In this document: positions 17,038-25,563 of the stretch, in pieces
Numbering within the stretch: the stretch's first letter is position 1
Layout of the letters: the number at the start of each line of letters is the position of its first letter
Origin: Nocardia camponoti
GTDB lineage: Bacteria > Actinomycetota > Actinomycetes > Mycobacteriales > Mycobacteriaceae
DNA length: 64,000 nucleotides
NCBI RefSeq assembly: GCF_014646135.1
Contig: NZ_BMMW01000003.1
Location: 218,947-282,946 of the forward strand
Reading direction: 5' to 3'
The notes under the pieces: generated by a model
The model's input: the letters and a program-made list of their open reading frames with translations, nothing else
What the model was told of the DNA's origin: nothing
Databases searched by the model: none
Program-made: the position numbers and the translations under genes

Positions 17038-17847
17038 ATGGCCGACGGTCCCACCTACCTGCGGATCGCGGGTTTCCTGCGCGACGAGATCCGCAGCGGC
17101 ACATACAAACCGGGCGACCGACTCCCGAGCATCGCCGAATTCGCCGAGCAAATGCAGGTGTCGATTACGACCTCGCGCAACGCTATTCAGGTGCTCGTCG
17201 CTGAAAACCTGGTCTACACGGCCACTTCACGCGGCACGATCGTGCGCAACCAGGAAGTGCTTGAGTCGGTGGTCACCGACCCGATTCGCCGCGATCGCCC
17301 GAAAACCGCGCACGACATCTTCGAGGAAATCGCGCGGGCAGCTAACCGGGTGCCGTCGAAGGAATTCAGCACGCGAATGGAACCAGCAGACGAACAGGTG
17401 GCCCGGTGGCTTGGCGTCGCGCCGGATTCGTGGGTGCTCGCCCGCACGGTTGTGCAGTTTCTCGACAACGAACCGTGGTCGTGGGAGGTGAGCTTTTACC
17501 CCCGCGACCTCGCCGAAGCGGCAGGGATCGACTCCCCCCGCGACATCGGTGAAGGCACAACCCGCCGCCTCGCCGACCGCGGTTACGGCGAAACCGCCCA
17601 CCGCGACACCGTGCAGGCCCGCCCGGCAACACCGGAAGAGGCCGCCGTACTCGACGTCGCCCCGGGCACGATCCTGCTCGACCACCTCCGCATCGGCGCC
17701 ACGCACGACCGCGTCACCCGCGCGACCCGCCACCGCTCACTAGCTGGTCAGAACCAACTTGCCTACCAGCTAGGCGATCGCAAGGGCGCCGAGGTGATCG
17801 CCCGCACTCTCGGAATCTCCCCCGGCTTCGCCGCACCGCTGCCATGA
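17038..17847 (+). CDS. GntR-family regulator, HutC/UTRA type
   Basis: 269 residues. N-terminal winged HTH (YLRIAGFLRDEIRSGTYKPG, LPSIAEFAEQMQVS, TTSRNAIQVL) and a C-terminal ligand-binding domain of the UTRA type (STRMEPADEQVARWLGV, VLARTVVQF, SWEVSFYPRDLAE, TPEEAAVLDVAPGTILLDHLR). ATG with GAGGAG upstream. Its stop overlaps the start of the GNAT gene (ATGA), so the two are translated together. Ligand not predictable. In non-ESX context such pairs often handle small-molecule resistance or metabolism. Confidence 0.9.
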   Translation: MADGPTYLRIAGFLRDEIRSGTYKPGDRLPSIAEFAEQMQVSITTSRNAIQVLVAENLVYTATSRGTIVRNQEVLESVVTDPIRRDRPKTAHDIFEEIARAANRVPSKEFSTRMEPADEQVARWLGVAPDSWVLARTVVQFLDNEPWSWEVSFYPRDLAEAAGIDSPRDIGEGTTRRLADRGYGETAHRDTVQARPATPEEAAVLDVAPGTILLDHLRIGATHDRVTRATRHRSLAGQNQLAYQLGDRKGAEVIARTLGISPGFAAPLP

Positions 17848-18410
17848 CGGTGCGAATGCGCGCGGCAACGGTGGCTGACCTGCCCCTCATCTGCCGGTTG
17901 CGCGTGCAGCGGACGGACTGGCTGACCGCGCGCGGCTCGGATCAGTGGAGCGTCGCGGGCAACGGCAAGTCGATCGAGATTTTCGCGGTCGCCGTTGGCC
18001 GCGCCCTGAACGCGGGCGAAACGTGGATCGCCGAAGTCGACGGCACCCCGGCAGGAACGATCACCGTCAACCACCGAGCCGACCCTGGCCTTTGGTCACG
18101 TGACGAACTGGCCGAGTCGGTCATTGTCCACTTCATGATCGTGGACCTGAGCTTCGCCGGATGCCGAATCGGCGACGTAATGCTCACGCACGCAACAACA
18201 TTGGCGCGCGCACAGCAGAAGAACTGGGTCCGGCTTGATGCTTGGACAACCAACACGGGCCTGCATAACTACTACCGCCGAGCTGGCTTTCGCCTGTCCC
18301 GCATCGCGAGAACGGCAGCGGGCCCATCGTGCGCTCTATTTGAACGGGCGACGACGCTACGCAAATCAAGATCATTAAGCGCCCGGCCGCAAGCACTCAG
18401 GGTCGACTGA
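17844..18410 (+). CDS. GNAT-family N-acetyltransferase
   Basis: 188 residues. VRMRAATVADLPLICRLRVQR start, ETWIAEVDGTPAGTITVN strands, and the motif A region around VDLSFAGCRIGDVMLTHA, where the usual R/QxxGxG/A acetyl-CoA loop reads GCRIGD, a weakened form. LDAWTTNTGLHNYYRRAGFR is the standard C-terminal part. Acts on an unknown substrate, transferring acetyl from acetyl-CoA. Coupled to the GntR gene by a 4-bp overlap. Convergent with eccC, 120 bp away; that gap shows no clear terminator. Confidence 0.8.
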   Translation: MTVRMRAATVADLPLICRLRVQRTDWLTARGSDQWSVAGNGKSIEIFAVAVGRALNAGETWIAEVDGTPAGTITVNHRADPGLWSRDELAESVIVHFMIVDLSFAGCRIGDVMLTHATTLARAQQKNWVRLDAWTTNTGLHNYYRRAGFRLSRIARTAAGPSCALFERATTLRKSRSLSARPQALRVD

Positions 18411-18530
18411 CCTGGCATATTCGTGCACGTTCGCGGCCCAACCCCCGATTTCGGGCCGTTCCCGCTCGAACTTGCACGATTATGCCAACGACACGCCCAT
18501 CCCCCACCTCGCGCGACACGCCGAAAACGC

Positions 18531-21500
18531 TTAAAGCTCGTGCAAATCCGCGATCTGCACCATCTCGATCCCCGACCGCGCGACCAATATGCCGCGACCA
18601 GGTGGCATCTTGCTCGGCCGCACCTCGCCGACGATCTTGCCCTCGTCGCGGGAACCGTTCATCACCATGATGGGCACCGACAGATTCTTCATCGCACTGA
18701 GCAACGGGTCGTAAAGCGCGCGACCCGCGCCGCCCATGCGGCGGGTCACCACCATGTGCAGGCCGATGTCGCGAGCTTGCGGCAGGTATTCGAGCAGTGG
18801 CGCGAAGGGGTTGGCCGAGCCGGTGACGACCATGTCGTAGTCATCGACAACGACATAGATTTCCGGTCCGCTCCACCAGCTACGTTCGCGTAATTGCTGC
18901 GGGGTGATGTCGGAACCCGGGATGCGTTTGGCAAGGTAGCCCGCGACCTCGGCCAACATCGGACCGCAGGTCTGCGACGAGGTGGAATAGCCAGCGAGTT
19001 GGTCGCCCTCAAGGACACCGAGCATCGTGCGGCGGTAGTCGATGAGGATCACGCGCGCCTCATCAGGCGTCGACTGCTCGGCGATGCCCATCACGATGTT
19101 GCGCAGCAGGGTGGTCTTGCCCGACTCGACGTCGGCGAAGGCCATGAAGTGCGGCTCGGCCCCGAAATCCAAGACAAGCGGCTGCAATTCGGATTCGCCT
19201 TGGCCGATCACCAACCGCGTGCGATTGAGGTCGACACCTTGCGCTCGCGCGGCCGCGACCACCGCTTCGCGCGGAACGCTGAGCGGCAACATCCGCACCT
19301 CGGGTGCCTTGCGGTCGCCGTAAAGAGCGCGCAGTTCCTCGCGGGCCAGCGCGACACCGTCGCCGATGGTGTCGGGATTGGACTGAGAGTCCAAGCGGGG
19401 CAAGGCAATCAACATGTGCAACTGCTGCGGCGTGAGGCCCCGACCTGGTCGCCCGACGGGCACCTGATGCGCGGTCCGGCGGCCCATTTCCGAGTCGCCG
19501 GGGTCGCCAAGGCGCAGTTCCAGCCGAGTGCCGATCTGGTCTTTGACGACCGGTCTGATCTCGGCCCAGCGCGACGCGCCGATCATCAGGTGGATGCCGA
19601 ACGAAAGACCCTGGGCGGCTATGGCATTGATGGCATCGGCGAGCACGTCGAATTCCTCACGGATCGCGGCCCAGCCGTCGATGACAAGGAAGACGTCACC
19701 AAAATTGTCGGCGGCGAGTAGGTCGCCCGCGGGCGCGACGGTTCCGTTCACCCGGCGAGCTTCCTGCGCGGCAAACTTCCGTCGCCGGAAATCGGCCATC
19801 GATTCGATGCCAAGTTCGGCGAAGCGTTCCTCACGCTGACGCAGGAGGGTGGTGAGCTCGGCGATGGTGCGTCGCACTCGGTCGCCATCGAGTCGACCCG
19901 CGACCGACCCGACGTGTGGAATCCCGACCAGCCCGGCCATCGAGCCACCGCCGAAATCCAGGCAGTAGAACTGCACCTGCTCGGGAGTGTGGGTCGCCGC
20001 GGCAGCCATGATGATGGTGCGCAGCGTGGTCGACTTGCCCGACTGCGGACCGCCGACGACAGCCACATTGCCTTGTGCCCCAGCGAGATTGATCGTGAGC
20101 ACATCTCGACGCTGCTCGTATGGCTTGTCGATGACTCCGATCGGCATCCACAGCTGGCCGTGCCGGTTTACCGGCGACCGCCAGTCGGGGTCGGGCAGCA
20201 GCATATCGGCGGTCGGTGACTCGTCAAGTGGCGGCAACCAGACCTCGTGTGCCGGGCGACCATGTCCGGTGAGCCGGTTGACGACTACGTCGAGCAGGGA
20301 GTCGGGCACGCCTTCCTCGACAGTGGGCGGCGGCGGTGGCAGTTCAAGCCGACCAAGCGGCTCAGCCACGTCGACATCGACCACCGGCATGTCGACCGCC
20401 GCCGCGGTGAACACAACCGGCCGCTGACCCGCGCTGGGTCCGCCGTCGTCACCGGTGACCGCGCCCGCGGGCGCGACGTAGGGCCCCGACACGTAGCTGG
20501 CGTTGAACCGCAGCGGTTCGGACGCATCGCTCTTGAGGTAGCCAGCGCCAGGGACGCTCGGCAGGTGGTAGGCGTCGGTGATGCCAAGCACGGCCCGAGA
20601 TTCGTTGGCGGAAAACGTTCTTAGGCCGATTCGGTAAGAAAGGTGCGATTCCAACCCGCGCAACTTGTTCTCCTCAAGCCGCTGCGATGCGAGCAGGAGA
20701 TGCACATGCAACGAACGCCCGAGGCGCCCGATCATGACGAACAGTTCAGCGAAATCTGGCTTCTGGGAAAGCAATTCAGAGAATTCATCGACAACGACGA
20801 ATAACGCTGGCAACGGGTCGAGCACAACGCCCGCCGCCCGCGCCTTCTCGTAGTCGGTGACGTTGGCGTAGTTGCCCGCCGACCGCAACAGTTCCTGGCG
20901 GCGGTTCATCTCACCGGCGAGCGCGTCTTTCATGCGGTCGACGAGCGAAAGCTCTTCTTCCAGGTTGGTGATGACGGCGGCGACGTGCGGTAGGGAGTCG
21001 AGGCCGAGGAAGGTCGCGCCACCCTTGAAGTCGACGAGCACCAGGTTGAGCGCGTCGGGCGAATGCGTCGTGACCATCGAAAGCACAAGGGTGCGAAGGA
21101 ATTCCGACTTGCCCGATCCGGTGGCACCGATGCAGAGCCCATGCGGACCCATACCGTTCTCTGCCGATTCCTTGATGTCGATCTCAACCGGGGTCCCGTC
21201 GGGGGTGATGCCGATCGGGACTCGCAAGCGCTCGCGCGCGGTGCGTGGTCGCCAGACGCGAGCCGGGTCGATCTGGGCGGCGTCGGGGATACGCAGCAGG
21301 GCCATGAGGCCAGGGTCGGCGGTGGTGCCTTCGCCGAGGCTCACGATCTGAGCGGCAGTGGCGAGACGATATCGACCGAGCGCACGCGCGAAGGTCTCCG
21401 CTTCAGCGGCGCTGATCCGGTCGGGGGTGGCGAACCGCTCGACGCCCGCCGCGCTGCGCGCTGAGACAGCGCCGTCACTGACGACCAGTTGCAGGCCGCG

Positions 21501-22571
21501 TCGAGCCGCGAGGCCGTGTTCGGGCGCGGTTAAATCCAAGACGGTCACCGAGTCGAGCCCAGATTCACTGATCAGGCGTTCATTGCCGCTGATGTACCCG
21601 TCGTCAATGACAACGACGATGTGCGAACGGCCCTGTGTCGGTTGGGGATTGCGCATGAACCTGCCGCGCTCAAGCAGCTCGTCCGACAGCGCCGACTCCA
21701 ACTCGCCGAGCGACGTGTAAAGCATGCGCGCGGAACCGAGTCCGTCGCGCTGAGTGGGGTGCTGCACGTGGGGCAGCCACTTGGTCCATGACCAGTACCG
21801 GTCGGGGTCGGCGCACACGATCGCGATCGCGAGATGATCCGGACCGTGGAACAGCGCGAGTTCCATCAGCATCGCGGTCACCAGTTCGCGTGAAAGCTCC
21901 TCTTGCCCTTCGATGTTGATCGCGGGAAACGCTCGCAGCGACACCGCCGTCGGCAACTGATGCACGACCGAATGTGTGCGAACGAAGCGGCGCAGCGCGA
22001 CCGTCGACACCGGTTCGAGGTCTTCTAGCGGGCCGGTCTCGGGGCGAGCCAGCTTCGTCGCCAATCGGTGACTGCCAACGCCAACACGGATGTGCCCGAA
22101 ATCGGGATCGGCCGGTCTGCGCTCCCACATCCGCCGGGTGCCGATCAGTGACGCGAGATCAGCGGGTTCGGGGTGACTCCACGTCAAGGTGTCGAGTTGC
22201 TTAATCCCCGTGTTACGCACGTCTTTTCGGATTTGATCGAGGTAGCGGAAGTAGTCTTTGCGTTCCTCGTTAAGTTCGACAGCGCGCTTGGGACCGCCAC
22301 CGCGCATGCCCGCCATCATGCCCGCCATCGACATGAGCATCATCATCGGGAACATCATCGACATCGGGTTCGACAGCATGTTGCGACCCATGCTCGCCAT
22401 CATCGCGATCATGCCGACAACCGCGACGACCATGATCACCGGCATCAGCTTCATCATCAACGGTGACGGGATCGCGCGCTGAATCTCGGGCGGGGCCGTA
22501 AGCGCGACCTCGCCGCCCGGCGCGCGCGGCGGCGCGATCCGTGGCTTGCGTACGAAACCTTCGGTAGCCAT
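18531..22571 (-). CDS. eccC: T7SS ATPase EccC, single-chain form
   Basis: 1346 residues. Motor of the ESX secretion machine in the inner membrane. Two Met-rich membrane helices at about 37-60 and 68-90, then three FtsK/SpoIIIE-type ATPase domains with P-loops GATGSGKS (about 482), GGPQSGKS (about 840) and DVESGKTT (about 1147). The first has a full Walker B (FVVVDEF, about 591-597). The third domain normally binds the substrate C-terminal signal. One polypeptide, unlike ESX-1 EccCa/EccCb. ATG at 22571 overlaps the mycP stop (TAATG); an upstream extension in frame is antisense to nothing conserved and was not used. Confidence 0.95.
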   Translation of the reverse strand: MATEGFVRKPRIAPPRAPGGEVALTAPPEIQRAIPSPLMMKLMPVIMVVAVVGMIAMMASMGRNMLSNPMSMMFPMMMLMSMAGMMAGMRGGGPKRAVELNEERKDYFRYLDQIRKDVRNTGIKQLDTLTWSHPEPADLASLIGTRRMWERRPADPDFGHIRVGVGSHRLATKLARPETGPLEDLEPVSTVALRRFVRTHSVVHQLPTAVSLRAFPAINIEGQEELSRELVTAMLMELALFHGPDHLAIAIVCADPDRYWSWTKWLPHVQHPTQRDGLGSARMLYTSLGELESALSDELLERGRFMRNPQPTQGRSHIVVVIDDGYISGNERLISESGLDSVTVLDLTAPEHGLAARRGLQLVVSDGAVSARSAAGVERFATPDRISAAEAETFARALGRYRLATAAQIVSLGEGTTADPGLMALLRIPDAAQIDPARVWRPRTARERLRVPIGITPDGTPVEIDIKESAENGMGPHGLCIGATGSGKSEFLRTLVLSMVTTHSPDALNLVLVDFKGGATFLGLDSLPHVAAVITNLEEELSLVDRMKDALAGEMNRRQELLRSAGNYANVTDYEKARAAGVVLDPLPALFVVVDEFSELLSQKPDFAELFVMIGRLGRSLHVHLLLASQRLEENKLRGLESHLSYRIGLRTFSANESRAVLGITDAYHLPSVPGAGYLKSDASEPLRFNASYVSGPYVAPAGAVTGDDGGPSAGQRPVVFTAAAVDMPVVDVDVAEPLGRLELPPPPPTVEEGVPDSLLDVVVNRLTGHGRPAHEVWLPPLDESPTADMLLPDPDWRSPVNRHGQLWMPIGVIDKPYEQRRDVLTINLAGAQGNVAVVGGPQSGKSTTLRTIIMAAAATHTPEQVQFYCLDFGGGSMAGLVGIPHVGSVAGRLDGDRVRRTIAELTTLLRQREERFAELGIESMADFRRRKFAAQEARRVNGTVAPAGDLLAADNFGDVFLVIDGWAAIREEFDVLADAINAIAAQGLSFGIHLMIGASRWAEIRPVVKDQIGTRLELRLGDPGDSEMGRRTAHQVPVGRPGRGLTPQQLHMLIALPRLDSQSNPDTIGDGVALAREELRALYGDRKAPEVRMLPLSVPREAVVAAARAQGVDLNRTRLVIGQGESELQPLVLDFGAEPHFMAFADVESGKTTLLRNIVMGIAEQSTPDEARVILIDYRRTMLGVLEGDQLAGYSTSSQTCGPMLAEVAGYLAKRIPGSDITPQQLRERSWWSGPEIYVVVDDYDMVVTGSANPFAPLLEYLPQARDIGLHMVVTRRMGGAGRALYDPLLSAMKNLSVPIMVMNGSRDEGKIVGEVRPSKMPPGRGILVARSGIEMVQIADLHEL

Positions 22572-23938
22572 TACTCTGCGGGCTCCCTGCGTTGACGGAA
22601 CGGATAGCCGAGCGCGGACCCGACAGCGAGCAAAACGAGCAGCGAAACCGCGCCGATCACCGCGACTCGCCTTGGTCGAGGGTCGACGGGCGCGGGAGCT
22701 GCGGGAGCGGCGATCGGGTGGCCGCTTTCGGCGTTGGCACTGACCGGGTCGACAGGCAACGTGGTGGTCAACGCGGCGAGCGGGTCGATGAGCCCGGCTC
22801 CGATGGCGTCGTCGCGGCCACGGCCCGGTGCGTGCGCGGTGCGGGTTATTCGGTCGATCACCTGTTGCGCCGACAACTCTGGGTAGCGGGCGCGGATCAG
22901 CGCGGCGAGCCCGGCGACATACGGCGCCGCGAAGGAGGTGCCGTCGACTGGTTGCGTGCCCTCGCTGGTCTGCACGCCGTCGACCAGGCCTGTCCCCCCT
23001 GGTTTGCTGTCGAGCGAGACGATATTGCGCCCGATCGCGGCGGCACCGACCCACGGCCCATGCAGCGACAGCGCCGATGGTCGCCCGTCGGGGTCGACCG
23101 AGCCGACCGAAAGGACGTAGGGCGAGAACCACGCGGGCGTGGCGACCGTACTGACGCCACCCCACCCGCTTGACTCGTTTTGCTGCTGGCAACTGCCGCT
23201 TGTCTCGACATTGCCCGCCGCCGCGACGACGACAACGCCGCGTTCATACGCGTACCGCACGGCAGCACCGAGCGTGGCGTCGGCAGTGTCCTGCCCGGCT
23301 GGCGTACACGCCACCTCGGAGATATTGATGACGGTCGCACCCAGGTCGACCGCCCGCACGACTGCCGCCGCGAGGGTGAGCACGCTGCCGTATCCGTCGC
23401 TGCGGAATTCGCCCGGCGGTTTCTCGTTCTTCCGATCCTTCGGCTCGTACGCGAGGCTCAACTGCCGGATGCTGAGGATTTCCGCTTCGGGCGCGACACC
23501 GACGAACGCGTCGTCGGGCGACGGTCGCGCGGCGATGATGCCAGCGACGAGCGTGCCGTGCCCATCACAGTCGACGGTGCCGTCGGTGTCGCTCACGTAG
23601 TCGCCGCCCGCTTGCAAGGCTGGCAGTCGAGGGTGTCGGTTCACGCCGGTGTCGATCACCGCGACCTTCTGCCCGGCACCGCGACTGAACCGCCACGCGG
23701 CCGGTAGATCGAGAACCTGTTGTGCCATTGGAGGTTCCGACGGCGCAGCCCCGCGCAATACCGGCTGCGCGCACAGTTCCCGCTGTTCAGTTGGTTCGAG
23801 CGGAGCCGGATGACCGCTGAGCGCTTGGGCCGGACCGAGCGCGCCGAGGTCGGGTTTAGGCTGCGGCACCGCCGACGCGGGCGCGGCGGCGACGAGCATG
23901 ACCAGCGCGCACGTGGCGGCTAACCGGAACGCGGTCAT
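22571..23938 (-). CDS. mycP: Mycosin, subtilisin-like serine protease MycP
   Basis: 455 residues. Signal peptide (about 1-23, ending APASA), then a subtilase domain with Asp96 (VAVIDTGVN), His127 (CDGHGTL), oxyanion Asn243 (AAAGN) and Ser335 (DGTSFAAPYVAG). Pro-rich linker and a C-terminal membrane helix (about 425-447) leaving a short basic tail. Extracytoplasmic, membrane-anchored, required for ESX secretion and for stability of the complex. Overlaps eccD by 4 bp (ATGA) and eccC by 1 bp, so the three are translationally coupled. Confidence 0.95.
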   Translation of the reverse strand: MTAFRLAATCALVMLVAAAPASAVPQPKPDLGALGPAQALSGHPAPLEPTEQRELCAQPVLRGAAPSEPPMAQQVLDLPAAWRFSRGAGQKVAVIDTGVNRHPRLPALQAGGDYVSDTDGTVDCDGHGTLVAGIIAARPSPDDAFVGVAPEAEILSIRQLSLAYEPKDRKNEKPPGEFRSDGYGSVLTLAAAVVRAVDLGATVINISEVACTPAGQDTADATLGAAVRYAYERGVVVVAAAGNVETSGSCQQQNESSGWGGVSTVATPAWFSPYVLSVGSVDPDGRPSALSLHGPWVGAAAIGRNIVSLDSKPGGTGLVDGVQTSEGTQPVDGTSFAAPYVAGLAALIRARYPELSAQQVIDRITRTAHAPGRGRDDAIGAGLIDPLAALTTTLPVDPVSANAESGHPIAAPAAPAPVDPRPRRVAVIGAVSLLVLLAVGSALGYPFRQRREPAE

Positions 23939-25401
23939 AGATCGCGGGCGGTCGAGTACACATCCATCACCCAGAGTGCCAACGGAATCACCGCGATGAT
24001 CAGCAGATACTCAAAAATCTCGATCATCCGACGAGTGACCGGGGTGACGTCAAGATGGGGTCCGATCACCCCGAAGACAACGATGGCGACCGAGGTTGCG
24101 AGCAGCGCCCCTGCCGCCGCGATGGCGAACCAGCTATGCCCGATGCCAAGGCCGAGCAGCAGCGCGAGGCCGGTGAGCCCGCCAGCGACGATCATGATCG
24201 CCGCTTGGGCGAGATCGGCGTAGGAGCGACCGCGCAGGCACAAGACGATGGCGATGATTACCGCGAGCGCGATGCCACCGGAATGCGAATGACCGAACGG
24301 GTTGGCCGCGCAGAGGGCGCCGAACCCCGCCGCGACAGCGACTGCGACGATGAGCCCGGTCTGGACCTGGTTGGCGATGCGCGCCCGTTCGCCAAGCCCG
24401 GCCGCCGACGGCAACGCGACCGCGCCAATGGCTCCGATGCCCTCGATCGTTGGCCGTTGCTCGTGGTCGGCCGGATCGATCGCGCCGCCCGCGGTGGGGA
24501 CCGGCGGGATCGGCAGTCGCGCGACTAACGCGGCGAGCCGTGGCACCGACGACAGCAGAATCAGCGCGCTGACAAGCACGCCTGCCGAAAGGCTGGAAAA
24601 GCTTGGTGCCCAAACTAATTCGATGGCGGCGGCAACCGCGACAATGACGCTCAACGCGATCGCGGCGGCGAACAAACTCGCGCCAACCCCGGTGAGCCGG
24701 TAGCCAAGCACCCCGACAACCAAGACGACGACCGAGCCGAGTAACACGTGCGCGGCGCCGAGGTGGCCGGGAACAACAAGCGCACCGCCACCGAAAGCCA
24801 AAACCAGCGCGTCGAGGGCAAGCCAGGTACCAGTTCGTGTGTCACCGTACTTGCGCACGCCAATTCCCGCCGCGACCATCGCGCCGATGCCAAGCCCAAG
24901 TAGGCCGATTCCGGGGGCGAGCGGGTCGCCGTCGACGCGGGCGAGACCAAGCAGCAGCAGCGTCGCGAGCACGCCAACCAGCGAAAGTACGAGTCCGGTC
25001 GTGCGCGCAGCCGCAGCCGACCACGACGTGAATTCGCTTGCGGTGAGCTGGGACACGGCATCGATGACGTCATCGAAAAGCGCGGGTGCCTCTTTGCGCG
25101 AAACCGGGCTCAGCACAAGCAGTTCCCCGTCGAACACCTCCGACTCGGTGAGGGTTCGGCTCGGCGCGAGCGGGTCGCGACCAAGGCGTGCGAGCGTCCA
25201 GTGCTGGGCGGTGACGGGGGCCGAATCCTCGTCGGCGTCGGCGATACGCGGATCGCGCGAGCGGATGAGCGTGACCAGCTCGCCGATGAAAGTAGCGATC
25301 GGCACCGTCGCGGGCAAGCCGATGTCGAGCTGGGTATCGCCGCCGATCACCGACACTCGACAGAGCTCGGGCTCGGATGCTCGCTGGCCCGTCATCTCCA
25401 T
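23935..25401 (-). CDS. eccD: T7SS integral membrane protein EccD
   Basis: 488 residues. N-terminal ubiquitin-like domain (about 14-95, RVSVIGGDTQLDIGLPATVP start) followed by about 11 hydrophobic helices (from about 132 to the end), the EccD architecture that lines the ESX pore. ATG at 25401 with GGAGG upstream; a second ATG two codons later is possible. First gene of the eccD-mycP-eccC operon; divergent from eccA over 162 bp. Confidence 0.93.
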   Translation of the reverse strand: MEMTGQRASEPELCRVSVIGGDTQLDIGLPATVPIATFIGELVTLIRSRDPRIADADEDSAPVTAQHWTLARLGRDPLAPSRTLTESEVFDGELLVLSPVSRKEAPALFDDVIDAVSQLTASEFTSWSAAAARTTGLVLSLVGVLATLLLLGLARVDGDPLAPGIGLLGLGIGAMVAAGIGVRKYGDTRTGTWLALDALVLAFGGGALVVPGHLGAAHVLLGSVVVLVVGVLGYRLTGVGASLFAAAIALSVIVAVAAAIELVWAPSFSSLSAGVLVSALILLSSVPRLAALVARLPIPPVPTAGGAIDPADHEQRPTIEGIGAIGAVALPSAAGLGERARIANQVQTGLIVAVAVAAGFGALCAANPFGHSHSGGIALAVIIAIVLCLRGRSYADLAQAAIMIVAGGLTGLALLLGLGIGHSWFAIAAAGALLATSVAIVVFGVIGPHLDVTPVTRRMIEIFEYLLIIAVIPLALWVMDVYSTARDL

Positions 25402-25480
25402 CCAGCCGCCTCCACAACGAACCTTCGCATGCCTTCACCAGTAACTCAGAGTGAACTTTGGTCGCCGCCAACGGTTCTCG

Positions 25481-25508
25481 TTGCGACCGTGCCATGACAT
25501 TACATAAT
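25481..25508 (+). promoter_or_regulatory. Predicted promoter of eccA
   Basis: TTGCGA (25481-25486), 16-nt spacer, CATAAT (25503-25508), 55 bp before the eccA start. Matches a primary-sigma promoter reasonably. No equally good pair was found for eccD on the other strand. Confidence 0.4.
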
Positions 25509-25563
25509 CTAACGGTTAACGCGAGTTCTCCATCAAGACGAAGATTCCGGGGTCGAGACAACA

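Noticed and set aside
22572..23192. A possible 207-residue N-terminal extension of EccC.
   Set aside because: It lies opposite and within mycP in another frame, is Arg-rich, and the family start (MATEGFVRKPRI) is at 22571.
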